Part shown: one piece after another, positions 40,302-49,989 of the stretch | How the letters are laid out: every line of letters starts with the position of its first letter | How positions within the stretch are numbered: the stretch's first letter is position 1 | DNA from: Daphnia carinata | Lineage: Eukaryota; Arthropoda; Branchiopoda; Diplostraca; Daphniidae | DNA: 64,000 bases | Assembly (NCBI RefSeq): GCF_022539665.2 | Contig: NC_081337.1 | Span: forward strand, 8,408,679-8,472,678 | Direction of reading: 5' to 3' | Translations under genes and position numbers: made by a program | Notes under the pieces: generated by a model | Databases searched by the model: none | What the model saw: only the letters and a program-made list of their open reading frames with translations | Told to the model about the DNA's origin: nothing

Positions 40302-41110
40302 TGTTCCACGTAAAAGCGAAAGGTGAGAGCGGCTTTCCATATGTGCCTTTTTATTATCCTGTTCGTGACTGGCTCTGATGAGTGTGTGACGTAGTGATCT
40401 CGCGCAAACCAACGAGTCGTTGAGATGTATAGGAGAGAATCATATATTGTATACAATTTTAATTTATAAATAACAAAGAGAAAATGTTGATGCGTTGTAT
40501 TGAGTTGATGGTGCAATGCCAACTCAATCAAGACGAACTATCAAGTGCCATTACGTCAACCCGCTGAGTGCCAGACGTGCACGTGTCTGAGCGTCCAGTT
40601 TGGGTTGTTTGAAAGTCTGACGAATTTTGTGCCCTCCACTGTCCATCAAACCACCACCGTCGAACCCCATGTTGTGTTTTTACCTGTAATTATATATGCA
40701 TAGTTATATTCGTGATTTTTAAAGAAGGCAAGAAAAAAGAGGCGAGAGAAATGTTCGATTCGTTCATTTATTGGGTGCTTGTTTCTGTGTGACACTAACC
40801 CAATATTTTCTGTAGACATATTTTATTCCTTTTCAAGTTAAAGAAGAGAAAGTAAAAAGCAAAACAAAAAAGAATTCAATCGTGATTCCATATCGCACTA
40901 TTTTTTTTCGTCTGTCCACTTTTGCGCTCAGTGTGTTCGATATAAATATTGCCGTTTCACTGAATTTTTTTTTTTTTTTTTTTTAACTGTCTCATGATAC
41001 AGTGTCACTGAATTCTAACAGTCGTCGTTCTTTGTACATAATCAGTTAAAAAGTAAATATAAAAAAAAAAAAAACATTAGCAGATGTACAATTAAAGAAT
41101 CCATTTCCCT
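40302..41110 (+). other. Integrin 3' untranslated region and downstream spacer
   Basis: AT-rich sequence after the TAG stop at 40299-40301. Candidate poly(A) signals are ATAAATA near 40467 and ATTAAA near 41090. No ORF or repeat of note is present except poly-T (about 40966-40984) and poly-A (about 41060-41074). Confidence 0.4.
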
Positions 41111-41338
41111 GCCCGCAGTTTTTCTCAGAATGTAATTCTAATACATTTCTGAAGAAAAACCATCGTCAGTTATGGACTCTTACGGCATCCTAACAGCTTA
41201 TTCAGTCTCATATCCGGTAATTGTATCGGTTACCTTTGGAGCCGCAGCCGAATTCCGATCAAGAACCTTCATAGAAAAAGATAAGGTGTTTGTTTGTCCT
41301 TCTTAACCATGTAATTAATTATTTATTCTCAACACTAG

Positions 41339-41668
41339 TGCTGAAGATGGATTACCGCCACTACGATTGTCTTCTGGTGGTCGTAATGTCAAACGGATAA
41401 AAGTGGGAAAAGCAATCCGTTCGATACACACGACATTAAAGAAGTTCGGGCTCACCTCGCACCGGATAATTATTCTCAACTAATCGGCAAACACCTAATT
41501 TTCGTTCAAGCTAGTATTACGATAGAAAACTGTTTGAAAATATTCTCTTATAATTTATTAAATAAAGGTTTGCCAAGGATTTGAAAATGTGAAAGGCCAG
41601 CACGGCAAGACAGTTTTGGTGTCTTGAAAACAAGTGATGGGCCAGAAGCTGCTTTGTTCGATTCCAAC
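41339..41668 (+). pseudogene. Decayed caspase fragment (large-subunit end and active-site exon)
   Basis: Two exon-like blocks, 41339-41513 and 41568-41668, match the caspase exons of the neighbouring gene in order. Block 1 reads YDCLLVVVMSNG then a stop; after a shift of frame it reads FDTHDIKEVRAHLAPDNYS and IGKHLIFVQ. Block 2 starts VCQGFENVKGQHGKTVL, hits a stop, and continues in another frame to ALFDSN before GTAAGT. The catalytic His position (MSHG) is Asn here, while the active-site Cys is still visible. With two frame breaks and no start, prodomain or small subunit, this is a relic. It lies 420 bp upstream of an intact caspase on the same strand, which fits tandem duplication followed by decay. 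Confidence 0.8.
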
Positions 41669-42087
41669 GTAAGTAGATATCCTGTTTGCTAATCTAGCAA
41701 TTCCAGATGATACTGCTAGTTTTCCTTTTCAACCCATAACCACGTGATAGCTGTTTAGCAACCAAATGCAACGAAAAATAAATCTTGGAAAAATTTTTAT
41801 GATAGTTTCAAGTGCGAAACAAAGTCCGTGATGATAAAAATGTGGCACAAAAACATGGTAACTGAAAAATTGCGCAAGACGATATTTATCAGAATACCAT
41901 ATCGCCCTTTTTCAGAGAGTACTATTTCAAACATTTTTATCCCGTTTGTAGCTCGTCTATCATTAGATTCAGTGTATGGTTCGTTGTGATAACAGTTGTT
42001 TCCTTTTATCTGTAGTGGTCCTTCACTGGCTCGTGCATCGAAATATCGTTCACTGCTGACACTTGCACACTTGCCTACAACACGAAG

Positions 42088-43175
42088 ATGGACCTAACTG
42101 ACGCAAATGCTACCGGGGAACACACCCCTACTGCTGTTCATCCACAAAATGAGTATGACATTATTTCTACTTTTCTTTTTAGCTTTTAACATTTCTGACA
42201 AAACTAGATATTTTCAGAAAACCGACTCGCCAGGTATCTATTCCAGTCGATCGTGATGCGCGTGTTTACAACATGCAACATAAGCGTAGAGGTAAAGCCT
42301 ACATTTTCAACCACGATCTTTTCGACGCATCGTTGAATCTTAGTGAACGAGTTGGATCGAAAACCGACGTATCGAATCTGGAACGTGTGTTATCCCAACT
42401 AGATTTCGAGGTGTCGTGTTTCCATAACTATGGCATTACTAGTGTCAACAGGAAAATCAAGCAATGTAATGTTACCTTACGTGTTTCGTCTGCAAGAATA
42501 GTGATTTGATTTTGAATGTTAGTGGCAGAGCATGATCACACTGACAATGATTGCGTCGTGGTCATCGTGCTGTCACATGGAATGCATGGTACAATTTATG
42601 CATCGGATTCTTTCTACCATTTCGACGACCTGTGGCGTCCGTTCACGTCGGATAAATGTCCAAGTTTAGCAGGAAAGCCAAAACTGTTCTTCATACAGGT
42701 ATTTCGATTGTTAGAATTAACAGTTTTCGCCTAATTCATCATACATCTAACAGGCATGTCAAGGCAACAAAAAGGATGTGGGATTAACCGTGCAGTTCGA
42801 TTCTAATAAAATGGACTCAGTTGCTCCTCAAGAATATTCCATCCCAACAATGGCTGATTTCATGATGGCCTATTCTACTATTCCCGGTGATTGTGAATTA
42901 TTATTTAGCTAGAGATATTAACATAAATTTATTGTCTTTGTTTGCTTTTGTCAATAGGATACGTGTCTTGGCGCAACACGGAAAATGGCTCATGGTTCAT
43001 TGAAGCTCTTTGTGAAATATTCAAAACATATGGCCGGGAAGAAGATTTGCTCTCGATGATGACAATGGTACTACTAAAAGTGGCCACGCTGGGAAGAGGG
43101 TATTCTCAAATTCCATGCGTCGTAAGCCAACTCATACGCCGTGTCTATTTCCCCTCCAAACCCACCTGTAAGTAG
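42088..43175 (+). CDS. Effector-type caspase (short prodomain)
   Basis: Asp-specific cysteine protease expected to act in the cytosol at the execution step of apoptosis. Five exons join in frame to 279 aa: 42088-42152, 42218-42465, 42523-42698, 42754-42886, 42958-43175. A short N-terminal region of about 30 residues without CARD or DED is followed by VYNMQHKRRGKAYIFNH, catalytic His123 in LSHGMHG and Cys165 in QACQG, split across the exon 3/4 junction. The small subunit includes MADFMMAYSTIPGYVSWRN, GSWFIEALCEIF and a C-terminal Tyr-Phe-Pro segment as in caspase-3/7. The usual Arg-Gly near the N-terminus of the large subunit is kept (KRRG). The start ATG gives the shortest plausible prodomain. 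It is divergent from the pseudogene remnant and convergent with the next caspase. Confidence 0.92.
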
Positions 43176-43357
43176 TTCTTTAAAAGAACGTAAACTACCA
43201 TACAAGTTTTTACTTAATCTCGCTCTAGTACTACCTCTTCTAAAGCGAATTGTACGGCATTCCACTAATATCTCCCAGATACTAAAAAAAAATCTTGTTA
43301 ACGCACCCTGTGTAATTTTCAGTGTCCATTTAAATGCATCAGAAAATATGCCACATA

Positions 43358-44578
43358 TTATTCGGAAACATTCGAATTTATGCATGACATTCTGTTCGTC
43401 AGCGAATTTCGAGGCTTTTTCTTTCGCGTAAAGTAAATTTTGCGTGTGAGCAAACTTGTTAAAGATGGGATCTGTTTTTCCCCAAGTTCGCTTTCGAATG
43501 AAATGGCAACTTTTCTTTGGACAGTTGTCATCATGGAGAGGAAATCGTCTTCTTGGTTTTCCTCCGAGTCCAAGACGTTACAAAGAGATTCGAGGAACCA
43601 GGTTCGGTAAGCGCCGTAATCTGTCGTAAAAACATAATCGATTAAGATATTCAACGACTGAAGTAGATTTTTGACAGAATACTAGAAACAGTAGCATATG
43701 CGATTAAAAAATCTGCGTGTGTTGATAATTTGTATGGAATGTTTGGCCCATCCATTGCACTTGCGCTAATACTACGGTTGGCACGAAGGGGGATAAGGGT
43801 TCCCCCGTCCACCGAATCACCTCGACACGCCTGTTAGCCGATTAGATTCATTGTAAACGAGAAATTTGATTTACTACGATAGTTGTTAATGGAAAAGCAA
43901 ACCTGGACGATGAATATTTTTGGTTTTCCTGCAAGAGTGCGACATTTTTCAGCGGTGAACAGTAATCGCAATGGATCGAGATTGTAGTGCGTGTCACGGG
44001 CATATAGCTTATCGTTGAATCCGTGAGTCATGAAGACAAACAGAATGCAGTCGCTGTTCTGGTGGTTTGCGTTTGCCGCTGAAATGAATGGTAAAACAAA
44101 GTATGATACACACGAAATTGAATTCTTAACCCACCTACCTTTCGTGATTTCCTTGCAGATTTTTTTGTATTTCAAGTTTGTAAAAACCTTAACTGTGAAC
44201 TCCAAACGATCATCTAAAACATTAGATAACCTTTTGAGCAAGTCCCCGTCGTTTTCTCTTTTGTCTAACTGTAAATTCAAATCGAATTCTGTGTGATGAA
44301 AAATGTATGCATCGCCGCGTCTCTTGTGGTTCATATCGTAGCATCGGGTGTCTTTATCTACAGGTACGATGGTAATAGGGTAATCCACGCAATCCTGGCT
44401 TGAAAAGTTGCTTGTCGATCTGATAATTGTAATTTTTTGTTTACTAAATTGATAAAAGATAGTTTTCTACTTACTGCTGTGACTGCGTTGCCGATGATGT
44501 TGCGTTAGTCGCTTGGTTTAGAATTGAAGCCTCTACGGGAGGGACTGGCTGGGCGTCAACAAAATCATTTGAACTCAT
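43358..44578 (-). CDS. Divergent effector-type caspase
   Basis: Five exons read in frame to 323 aa: 44475-44578, 44139-44419, 43903-44078, 43683-43830, 43358-43620. The first exon is a 35-residue Ala/Thr/Ser/Gln-rich prodomain with no CARD. The large subunit has DMNHKRRGDAYIFHH, catalytic His147 in FMTHGFND and Cys189 in QACRG. The small subunit has HADFLIAYATVSNYGAYRTW and LLTRKIYFTRKKK. Exon boundaries match the neighbouring plus-strand caspase, including the split at Q|AC(Q/R)G, so the two are duplicates. Odd points: MTHG in place of MSHG, Asn-Tyr in place of Pro-Gly-Tyr before the substrate-binding Trp region, and a basic C-terminal extension. All catalytic residues are present, so it is probably active but may differ in specificity. 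The two intact caspases converge with 182 bp between stops. Confidence 0.9.
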
Positions 44579-45079
44579 TCTTGAAGTAAAATTAGTTTAT
44601 CTAAGAGAGTTGGGCAAATTTGCATGTGGCCTATCGGACGCGTTTTCGCTGAGTGAGAACCCATTTGAGATGACAAGTTAACGCAGAGAATAATTTTAAC
44701 TTGCCTTCTTATCTGAATGGTGTTGCTTTTTTATGTGCCTTTTATCAATTAAAGGCGTGTCTGTTTACATTTCCTGTTTTCCACTATTTTTAATTTAATC
44801 CGCTTTGCTTTCTTGGAAAGTTCTGGTTGTAAACAATGTTTGTATTTCAGGTCAAATAGAAGCCAGTCACAAGTAAACCAGTAAGCTGCATTAGATGAAA
44901 CCTTTCGTGCTAAAAGCAGTGCCGTTTATTCACCGGAGACGACAGAGCATAGTGGCAAATGCTTTATCAGCAATTCTCGAATTGAGCAATGTATTTCAAT
45001 AGCGGGACAATAACAAGATAACAAAAAAAAAATAGAAGGTATCAAATTTAAAGAAATTTCTCCACCACTTATCTGGTCA
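44579..45079. other. Intergenic spacer between caspase and mutarotase
   Basis: About 500 bp of AT-rich sequence with no coding exon, repeat or structured element that I could find. It should hold the caspase promoter on the minus strand's upstream side and the mutarotase 3' end. Confidence 0.3.
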
Positions 45080-46354
45080 CTATTGGATACCAAACTTGTA
45101 GACGATAGTGCGATGATACACTTCACCTGGTTGAAGAACAGATTCTGGAAAATGTGGCTGGAAATGCAGAGCTGACTTGTACTTGTTACTGGTACAGGGT
45201 AATTGTTAAAAGAAGCGAAATTACCTGATTGACAGCGTCAGGGAAATTTTGGGCTTCAATGGCCAATCCACCGTGAGTTGAGTAAATCGAGCCGTCTTTG
45301 CCAACTAACGAACCATCTGCTGGAAAGCCATTACCCGTATAAATTTGACAACCTGGTTGATCACTGAATAACTCCAACATTCGACCGGACTCGGAATGCC
45401 AAATTTTGGCTACCAAGGGGAGTTTGTTGTCGAACTTGATCGTGCTATCATTGATGACAAAGTTATGATCGTAGCCACCCCCCGGAATTTTCTCGATAAC
45501 GTCTCTCAGTAGCGTTTCTGATCTTAAGTCAAAAACCGTACCGTCCACATTAGCGAGCTGTCCAGTAGGGATCTGCCCAGAGTCAACGGGGGTGTATTGA
45601 TTAGCAGATAGTAGAATGTGATGATTCAGCAGTTGCTGACTTCCAGCATTATGACCGGCCAAATTGAAATACGAATGATTGGTGAGATTGACTGGTGTTG
45701 GCCTGTCTGCCAGCGCTCTGTAATCTATTATTAACTCGCTGGAATCGGTTAACCTATAGCCACCAATTTTTAATGGCATATTTCCTACATTGTTAAAGCG
45801 TGTTGTCATATTTACGTGTACGTCACTTGAACGAACAGATGACCGGGGTAACCCTCTTCCATGTGGGGACTCGAATGAGTGAAAGTGATCCTTCCATCTC
45901 GGTGAGCATAGGCTTGCCAAACTACCTTATCGAATCCCACATTTCCTCCGTGCAGGTGATTATCGCCGTTGTTTTTTGCTAGTTGATATTCTATACCTTG
46001 TAAATTAAAATGCCCTTTTGCTATTCTATTGGCTACTCGCCCTACTGTAGAGCCAAAGTAAGGGTTTTCAGATTTGACATACCCTGTGGGAAAACATTCA
46101 AATGTAGCATGCACAAGCATTCAAACTTAACCCATTTACCTACCTGCCATATCGTCAAAACCCAGTACGACATCACGAAGATCTCCTTTCTTGTTCGGAA
46201 CGAAAACATTGGTAATTGAGGCACCATAGGTGATGAGTTGCACCTTAACTCCAAGTGGATTAGTCAACGTGAATTTGGTAACAAGTTGGATTCCGTCCGA
46301 CGTTTTTATTTCACCGAATACTTCCTGTGTCACTTGAATCGATAAGGAATTCAT
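45080..46354 (-). CDS. GALM: Aldose 1-epimerase (galactose mutarotase)
   Basis: Cytosolic enzyme that interconverts alpha and beta anomers of galactose and glucose, the first step of the Leloir pathway. Four exons join in frame to 360 aa: 46144-46354, 45816-46083, 45225-45753, 45080-45154. Family motifs are TYGASITNVFVPNKKG, ENPYFGSTVGRVANRI, NHLHGGNVGFDKVVW (His near 115), PTPVNLTNHSYFNLAGH (catalytic acid His186), PGGGYDHNFV and GLAIEAQNFPDAVN (catalytic base Glu326). Length fits the family (about 340-360). The intron at 45754-45815 is only 62 bp; reading through it gives a stop, so it must be removed. The ATG at 46352-46354 is the only sensible start. No unusual residues were noticed. Confidence 0.95.
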
Positions 46355-46646
46355 TATCCTCTTCGTGAAAAGGATCAGTTATCTACGTCTGGTATTTTTC
46401 TGCAGGGGATTCAAATACCTACATACATCACTTTTTGCCACTGTGAGGAGACGGGGAGAGAATAAGACATGAGCAAGTGCTTACGTGTCTGCAGTTGTTC
46501 AATAAAAAAAAAATAAATAAATAGCACCATCTAACGACCATTACGCAGTTTCATACATTTCAAGAACCAATTTTTACTTCTGAGTAGTTAATAAAAAAAA
46601 TTTTAATGTGTCCCAACTTTATTTTTTTTTTTTTTTACGTTTAGTA

Positions 46647-47213
46647 TATGGCAATCCGTTTTACATAAAAAAAAAAATGGCGGAAAAAAAAAATCGCACT
46701 TTTTTCTTTTTTTCCGACACGTAGCCATCTACCGCTCAGACTCGTTATTACTGGCGTAGGCTATTTCAGTCCATACGATATCTGTTACCCTGGGTTTAAA
46801 CCTCAGTAGATGTGTAAAAATGAAGGAGAATAAATGTAGAAAAGAATTTTGCAGTATTGCATTTCAGTTTTATTCTAAGTGAAAATGCAAGTCCGCAAGT
46901 GACTAGAAAAAAGCCAACTTTGCATCGTATGATTCATGGCTCATTGGTAGAGCATCGGCGCGGTATGCCGAACATCCAGGGTTCGATCCTTGGATAAATA
47001 TTGAATGCTTACAGATAAACGATAAACAAATGGATACAATGCTTACCATTAAAGGTATCCCAATGCTTACCATCAAAGGTGGCCAAAACAATAAAGGTGA
47101 ATTGAGCAAGCTAAATAAAAAAAAAGTGATAAATTTTATGTGTAAACACAGCGAAGGCAGACAATGAAAGAAACAAATTTTGGAAAAAAGGTAGGGTAAA
47201 ACGGATTGCCATA
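46647..47213. mobile_element. Segment bounded by 18-bp TIRs (TATGGCAATCCGTTTTAC)
   Basis: The left copy is at 46647-46664 and the exact reverse complement at 47196-47213. The 567 bp between hold a poly-A run, tRNA-like sequence (46931-46995) and the outer part of the palindrome arm. The same TIR recurs at 47235-47252, 52212-52229 (inverted), 52251-52268, 54908-54925 and 55046-55063 (inverted). Ends in TA suggest a Tc1/mariner-like MITE family. Which pairs moved together cannot be told from one locus. Confidence 0.55.
46931..46995 (+). repeat. tRNA-like sequence T1 (repeat-borne)
   Basis: Shows an A-box-like TGGCTCATTGGTAGAGC, a 5-bp anticodon-type stem TCGGC/GCCGA around a 7-nt loop and a B-box-like GGTTCGATCC. 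The acceptor stem does not pair, so it is a decayed tRNA or a SINE head. Inverted copies are at 49480-49541 and 52469-52533. Confidence 0.5.
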
Positions 47214-47423
47214 AAAAACTACAATGCCAAAAAATATGGCAATCCGTTTTACACAAAAAAAAAAAAAAAAAATCACACTTTTTTCTTTTTTTCCGACACG
47301 TAGCCATCTACCGCTCAGACTCGTTATTACTGGCCTAGGCAATTTCAGTCCATTGGATGCCATTCGCAGTTAGTTCAGTAGCGTGGATGGAGAATAACGC
47401 GTGGCTGGAGGAACAATTGAAAA

Positions 47424-48000
47424 ATGGATAAGATAATACAACAAAAGGATGGTAAGTATAAACATTATTATATTGGTTTTCAATTATTACTTATTGTTTA
47501 TTAGATCAAATTATGAAGCTGCAGGCCCAATTATTGGAACAACACAAAATATTAGATAACAGCAAAGCTAAGGATGGTAAGGCCTAATACGTAATGATTC
47601 TATTTATTTGCTTTTATTCATTTGTGTTTTGTAGCTCAAATTTTGAGTCTACAAGCTCAGCTAGGGGAAAAGAACCAATTGGAATGGAACAGTTTCCAAA
47701 CAGTGAAGGAGGTTTTTCCAAACTCATCCCTAACTGAACATGAGGATGAATTGGCATTAGGCGAACACAGTCAGGTACCTAAACTTTTCAAATAAGAATT
47801 CAAAATAAGTATAGAATTTTAACAAACAATTATTTATTGTTTAGTTATTCAGTCTACCACCTGACAGTGTGTTAAAGTTAAATTCTGTTAGTGCTGCACT
47901 AAAAGAATTGTTAGTAATAAGTCCATGCAGCAAAGGAAGTGAACAATTGTGGGACTGTATTTGGGCTGAAAATGGGTGTGGTAGGGAAACCCAGCAATAG
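47424..48000 (+). CDS. Spliced coiled-coil ORF carried in repeat unit A
   Basis: Four exons with good splice sites (47424-47451, 47505-47576, 47635-47774, 47845-48000) join to 131 codons. The N-terminal 45 residues hold two similar coiled-coil segments (QIMKLQAQLLEQ and QILSLQAQLGE). They are followed by TVKEVFPNSSLTEHEDELAL and a helical tail with LLVISPCSKGSEQLWDCIW. I do not recognise the protein. It ends at a TAG in CAG-CAA-TAG; the truncated third copy has CAG-AAA-TGG at this place and reads on, so the stop is probably derived. Later blocks in this unit (VGDQVKSGSVTGW; ASNNSASLAKEQ; SVGEAGYLNGPK) would have been downstream exons, and the last is frameshifted here by one extra A. Confidence 0.5.
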
Positions 48001-48888
48001 CACGAGTTCAACATAAAACATGAATTGGGTACGTTTCGGTTTTTTGTCTATCGAAAAACTATTTTTAATGCTATTATTTTGCATTCACAGAATTTTAGTG
48101 GGGGATCAAGTCAAGTCTGGAAGTGTTACAGGATGGAAGAGTGAGCCTCCAGTTGAAAAACACTGAAAGTGCATTACCATTAAGGTATGAGGTAAAGTAG
48201 AATATGCAAATTGTCTAATGAGAAGTACCATCTTGTGTGAATGAATCCTGTGTAACAGCAATCCTTTATAGTTCTGTCACAGCTAGAAGCCTCAAATAAT
48301 TCTGCTTCTCTTGCTAAAGAACAACTTGTCCTTTACATTCAGAGTGTTGGTGAAGCTGGGTACTTAAATGGCCCTAAAGATGTTTCATTGCGTTGGCATT
48401 GCAGCGATGAACATCATACATAGACTTTTTAGGTATGAAAGGAATTTTCTTGAAAATTTTTTGAATTTATGACAAAGCATTTCTCCTGCCTTTTGCCAAC
48501 CATGTCTAATCTATAAAAAAAATTTATCCAATAGGAAAGGATTTTCAGCATACTGGGAACACAACTATCAACAATGCAACATTCTAGGGGTGCTATTTTA
48601 TCATTCAAGAGCCTTATACAATGATTTTCATCTGCAATTTGTATGGCCTTTCCCAAGCTTCTGCCAGAAGTTGAATCTATAAGTCATGTAAGTCACATGA
48701 GCAACAATTGAGATGCTTAATGGTGTTGTTTTTCTTTTCTCAGCATAGGTTAATAGTAACATTGGATCTGAAAAGATTCTTGGTTGGGGCATGACACTGA
48801 ATAAATTTTAATGATTGAATGGATGACATGACATTTCTATACTTCATTCGGATTCCCGAGACGGTATTTTATATTTAAAAAATTGAAG

Positions 48889-49245
48889 TGCATATCTGGG
48901 CTCCCTTCCTTTCCGTAGCCCCGTTTCCCCTTGACTCGTAATAAGCCCGTAGGGGGTCATGCCCCTACTGTACGGTATATATAAAAACAACATATACCGA
49001 GGTTTGGAGGGCTCTGGCCGGAAAGGGGACGTGGATGTCCGCTTAGTCCGATGATGTGTTCACGGAGGGCTCTGTGGCTACCCACAAATCCGAACTAAAG
49101 GTTAATCGCTCCTGTAAAAATGTTCCAAATCTTCAGCTCTTCTTCCGGCTTCTCTTAGCCAATCACCGGGTAATCTCCCCGGTGGGTCAACAAGGCAGTG
49201 TCTCCCCCTGCCTGGGTTGACGGCAACTTTTGAAAGGGCTATTGT
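48889..49245 (+). other. Conserved hairpin-rich block, unit A
   Basis: This G/C-rich block within AT-rich surroundings recurs nearly unchanged at 50219-50575 (-) and about 53225-53582 (-). It contains several perfect or near-perfect stems: GTAGGGG/CCCCTAC closing the loop GTCATG; CACCGG/CCGGTG; and GTCAAC with inner GGCAG pairing to CTGCC and GTTGAC. It contains no long ORF. A structured RNA or a transposon end is possible; I recognise no known RNA family. Confidence 0.5.
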
Positions 49246-49671
49246 GCCTTTTTAAAGTTGCAAAAATAATTGTAATGTGCAGAGAATTGTCAATAAAATT
49301 TTTTTTATAAAATATTTTTTCCAAAATTTGTTTCTTTCATTGTCTGTGTCAGCTGTGTTCACACATTACATTTATCAACTTTTATTATTTTTGCTTTGCT
49401 TTATTTGTTTTTGTCACCTTTGATGATAAGCATTGTTTCCATTGGTTTATCGTTTATCTGTAAGCATTCTATTATTACCCAGGGATCGATCCTTGGATGT
49501 TCGGCATACCGCGCCGATGCTCTACCAATGAGCCATGAATCATATGATGTCAAGTTGGCATTTTTCTAGTCACTTGTGGACTTGCATTTACACTTTTAAT
49601 AAAACTGATATGCAATTCTGCAACACACTCTTCTACATTTATTCTACTCCATCTTTACACATATCTCTACT

Positions 49672-49730
49672 GAGGTTTGAACCCAGGTTAACAGGTATCG
49701 CAGCTAAAGGCTCTACCACAGAGCTATGAA
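49672..49730 (-). repeat. tRNA-like sequence T3 (repeat-borne)
   Basis: Read on the minus strand it has TAGCTCTGTGGTAGAGC (A-box-like) and GGGTTCAAACC (B-box-like). The anticodon stem is not paired. A second copy lies at 52660-52717 (-), and its B-box half also ends the left palindrome arm at about 46774-46805 (+). Confidence 0.45.
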
Positions 49731-49832
49731 GGTTATGAAAGGAATCGAAAGATAAACATATAGTTGTGAAAGACTGCATTAACATCCTACATGATAACAT
49801 ATGATATGCGATAATAAAATGTTCAAATATAT

Positions 49833-49898
49833 CTCGTGGCTCAATGGTAGAGCATCGGCGTTGCACGCTGAATGTCTGGGGATCGGTTCCCATACGAG
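49833..49898 (+). repeat. tRNA-like sequence T2, Ala(UGC)-like
   Basis: CTCGT and ACGAG at the two ends can pair. A D-arm GCTC/GAGC, an anticodon-type stem TCGGC/GCTGA with loop GTTGCAC (anticodon UGC, with T33) and a B-box GGATCGGTTCC follow in tRNA order. The T-stem is weak and the acceptor/D spacing is off by one. A second copy is at 52821-52886. A working tRNA gene is unlikely. Confidence 0.45.
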
Positions 49899-49989
49899 TA
49901 AAACAAAGTACAAAATTACTTCAAAAAATATCGAGATATTACACGTTGTTCCTTGAATCTAAATTGAATAATTCAAAGAGTGTAATAAA

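Larger units (their letters stand above)
46774..49735 (+). mobile_element. Repeat unit A (plus orientation) of a composite element
   Basis: The unit has its own long inverted ends: 46774-47192 and 49312-49735 are diverged inverted copies, each with tRNA-like sequence and the string CAATGAAAGAAACAAATTTT near the inner edge. Between them lie a spliced coiled-coil ORF (47424-48000), further exon-like blocks (48091-48660) and a hairpin-rich block (48889-49245). No transposase, integrase or reverse transcriptase is seen, so the unit is non-autonomous or moved by segmental duplication. Confidence 0.6.

Noticed and set aside
48429-48656. 75-codon ORF on the minus strand of unit A, repeated at 50812-51039 in unit B
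   Set aside because: It is antisense to a segment that fits as a further exon of the repeat-borne gene in the other direction, and its conservation follows from the A/B duplication. No homology or start context supports it.
48889-49265. Hammerhead ribozyme in the hairpin-rich block
   Set aside because: Penelope-type elements can carry hammerheads, so I looked for CTGATGA and GAAA core strings in proper order. They are not there (only CCGATGATG occurs).
49833-49898. Functional tRNA-Ala gene
   Set aside because: The anticodon loop fits, but the T-stem has only about three pairs and acceptor spacing is off by one.
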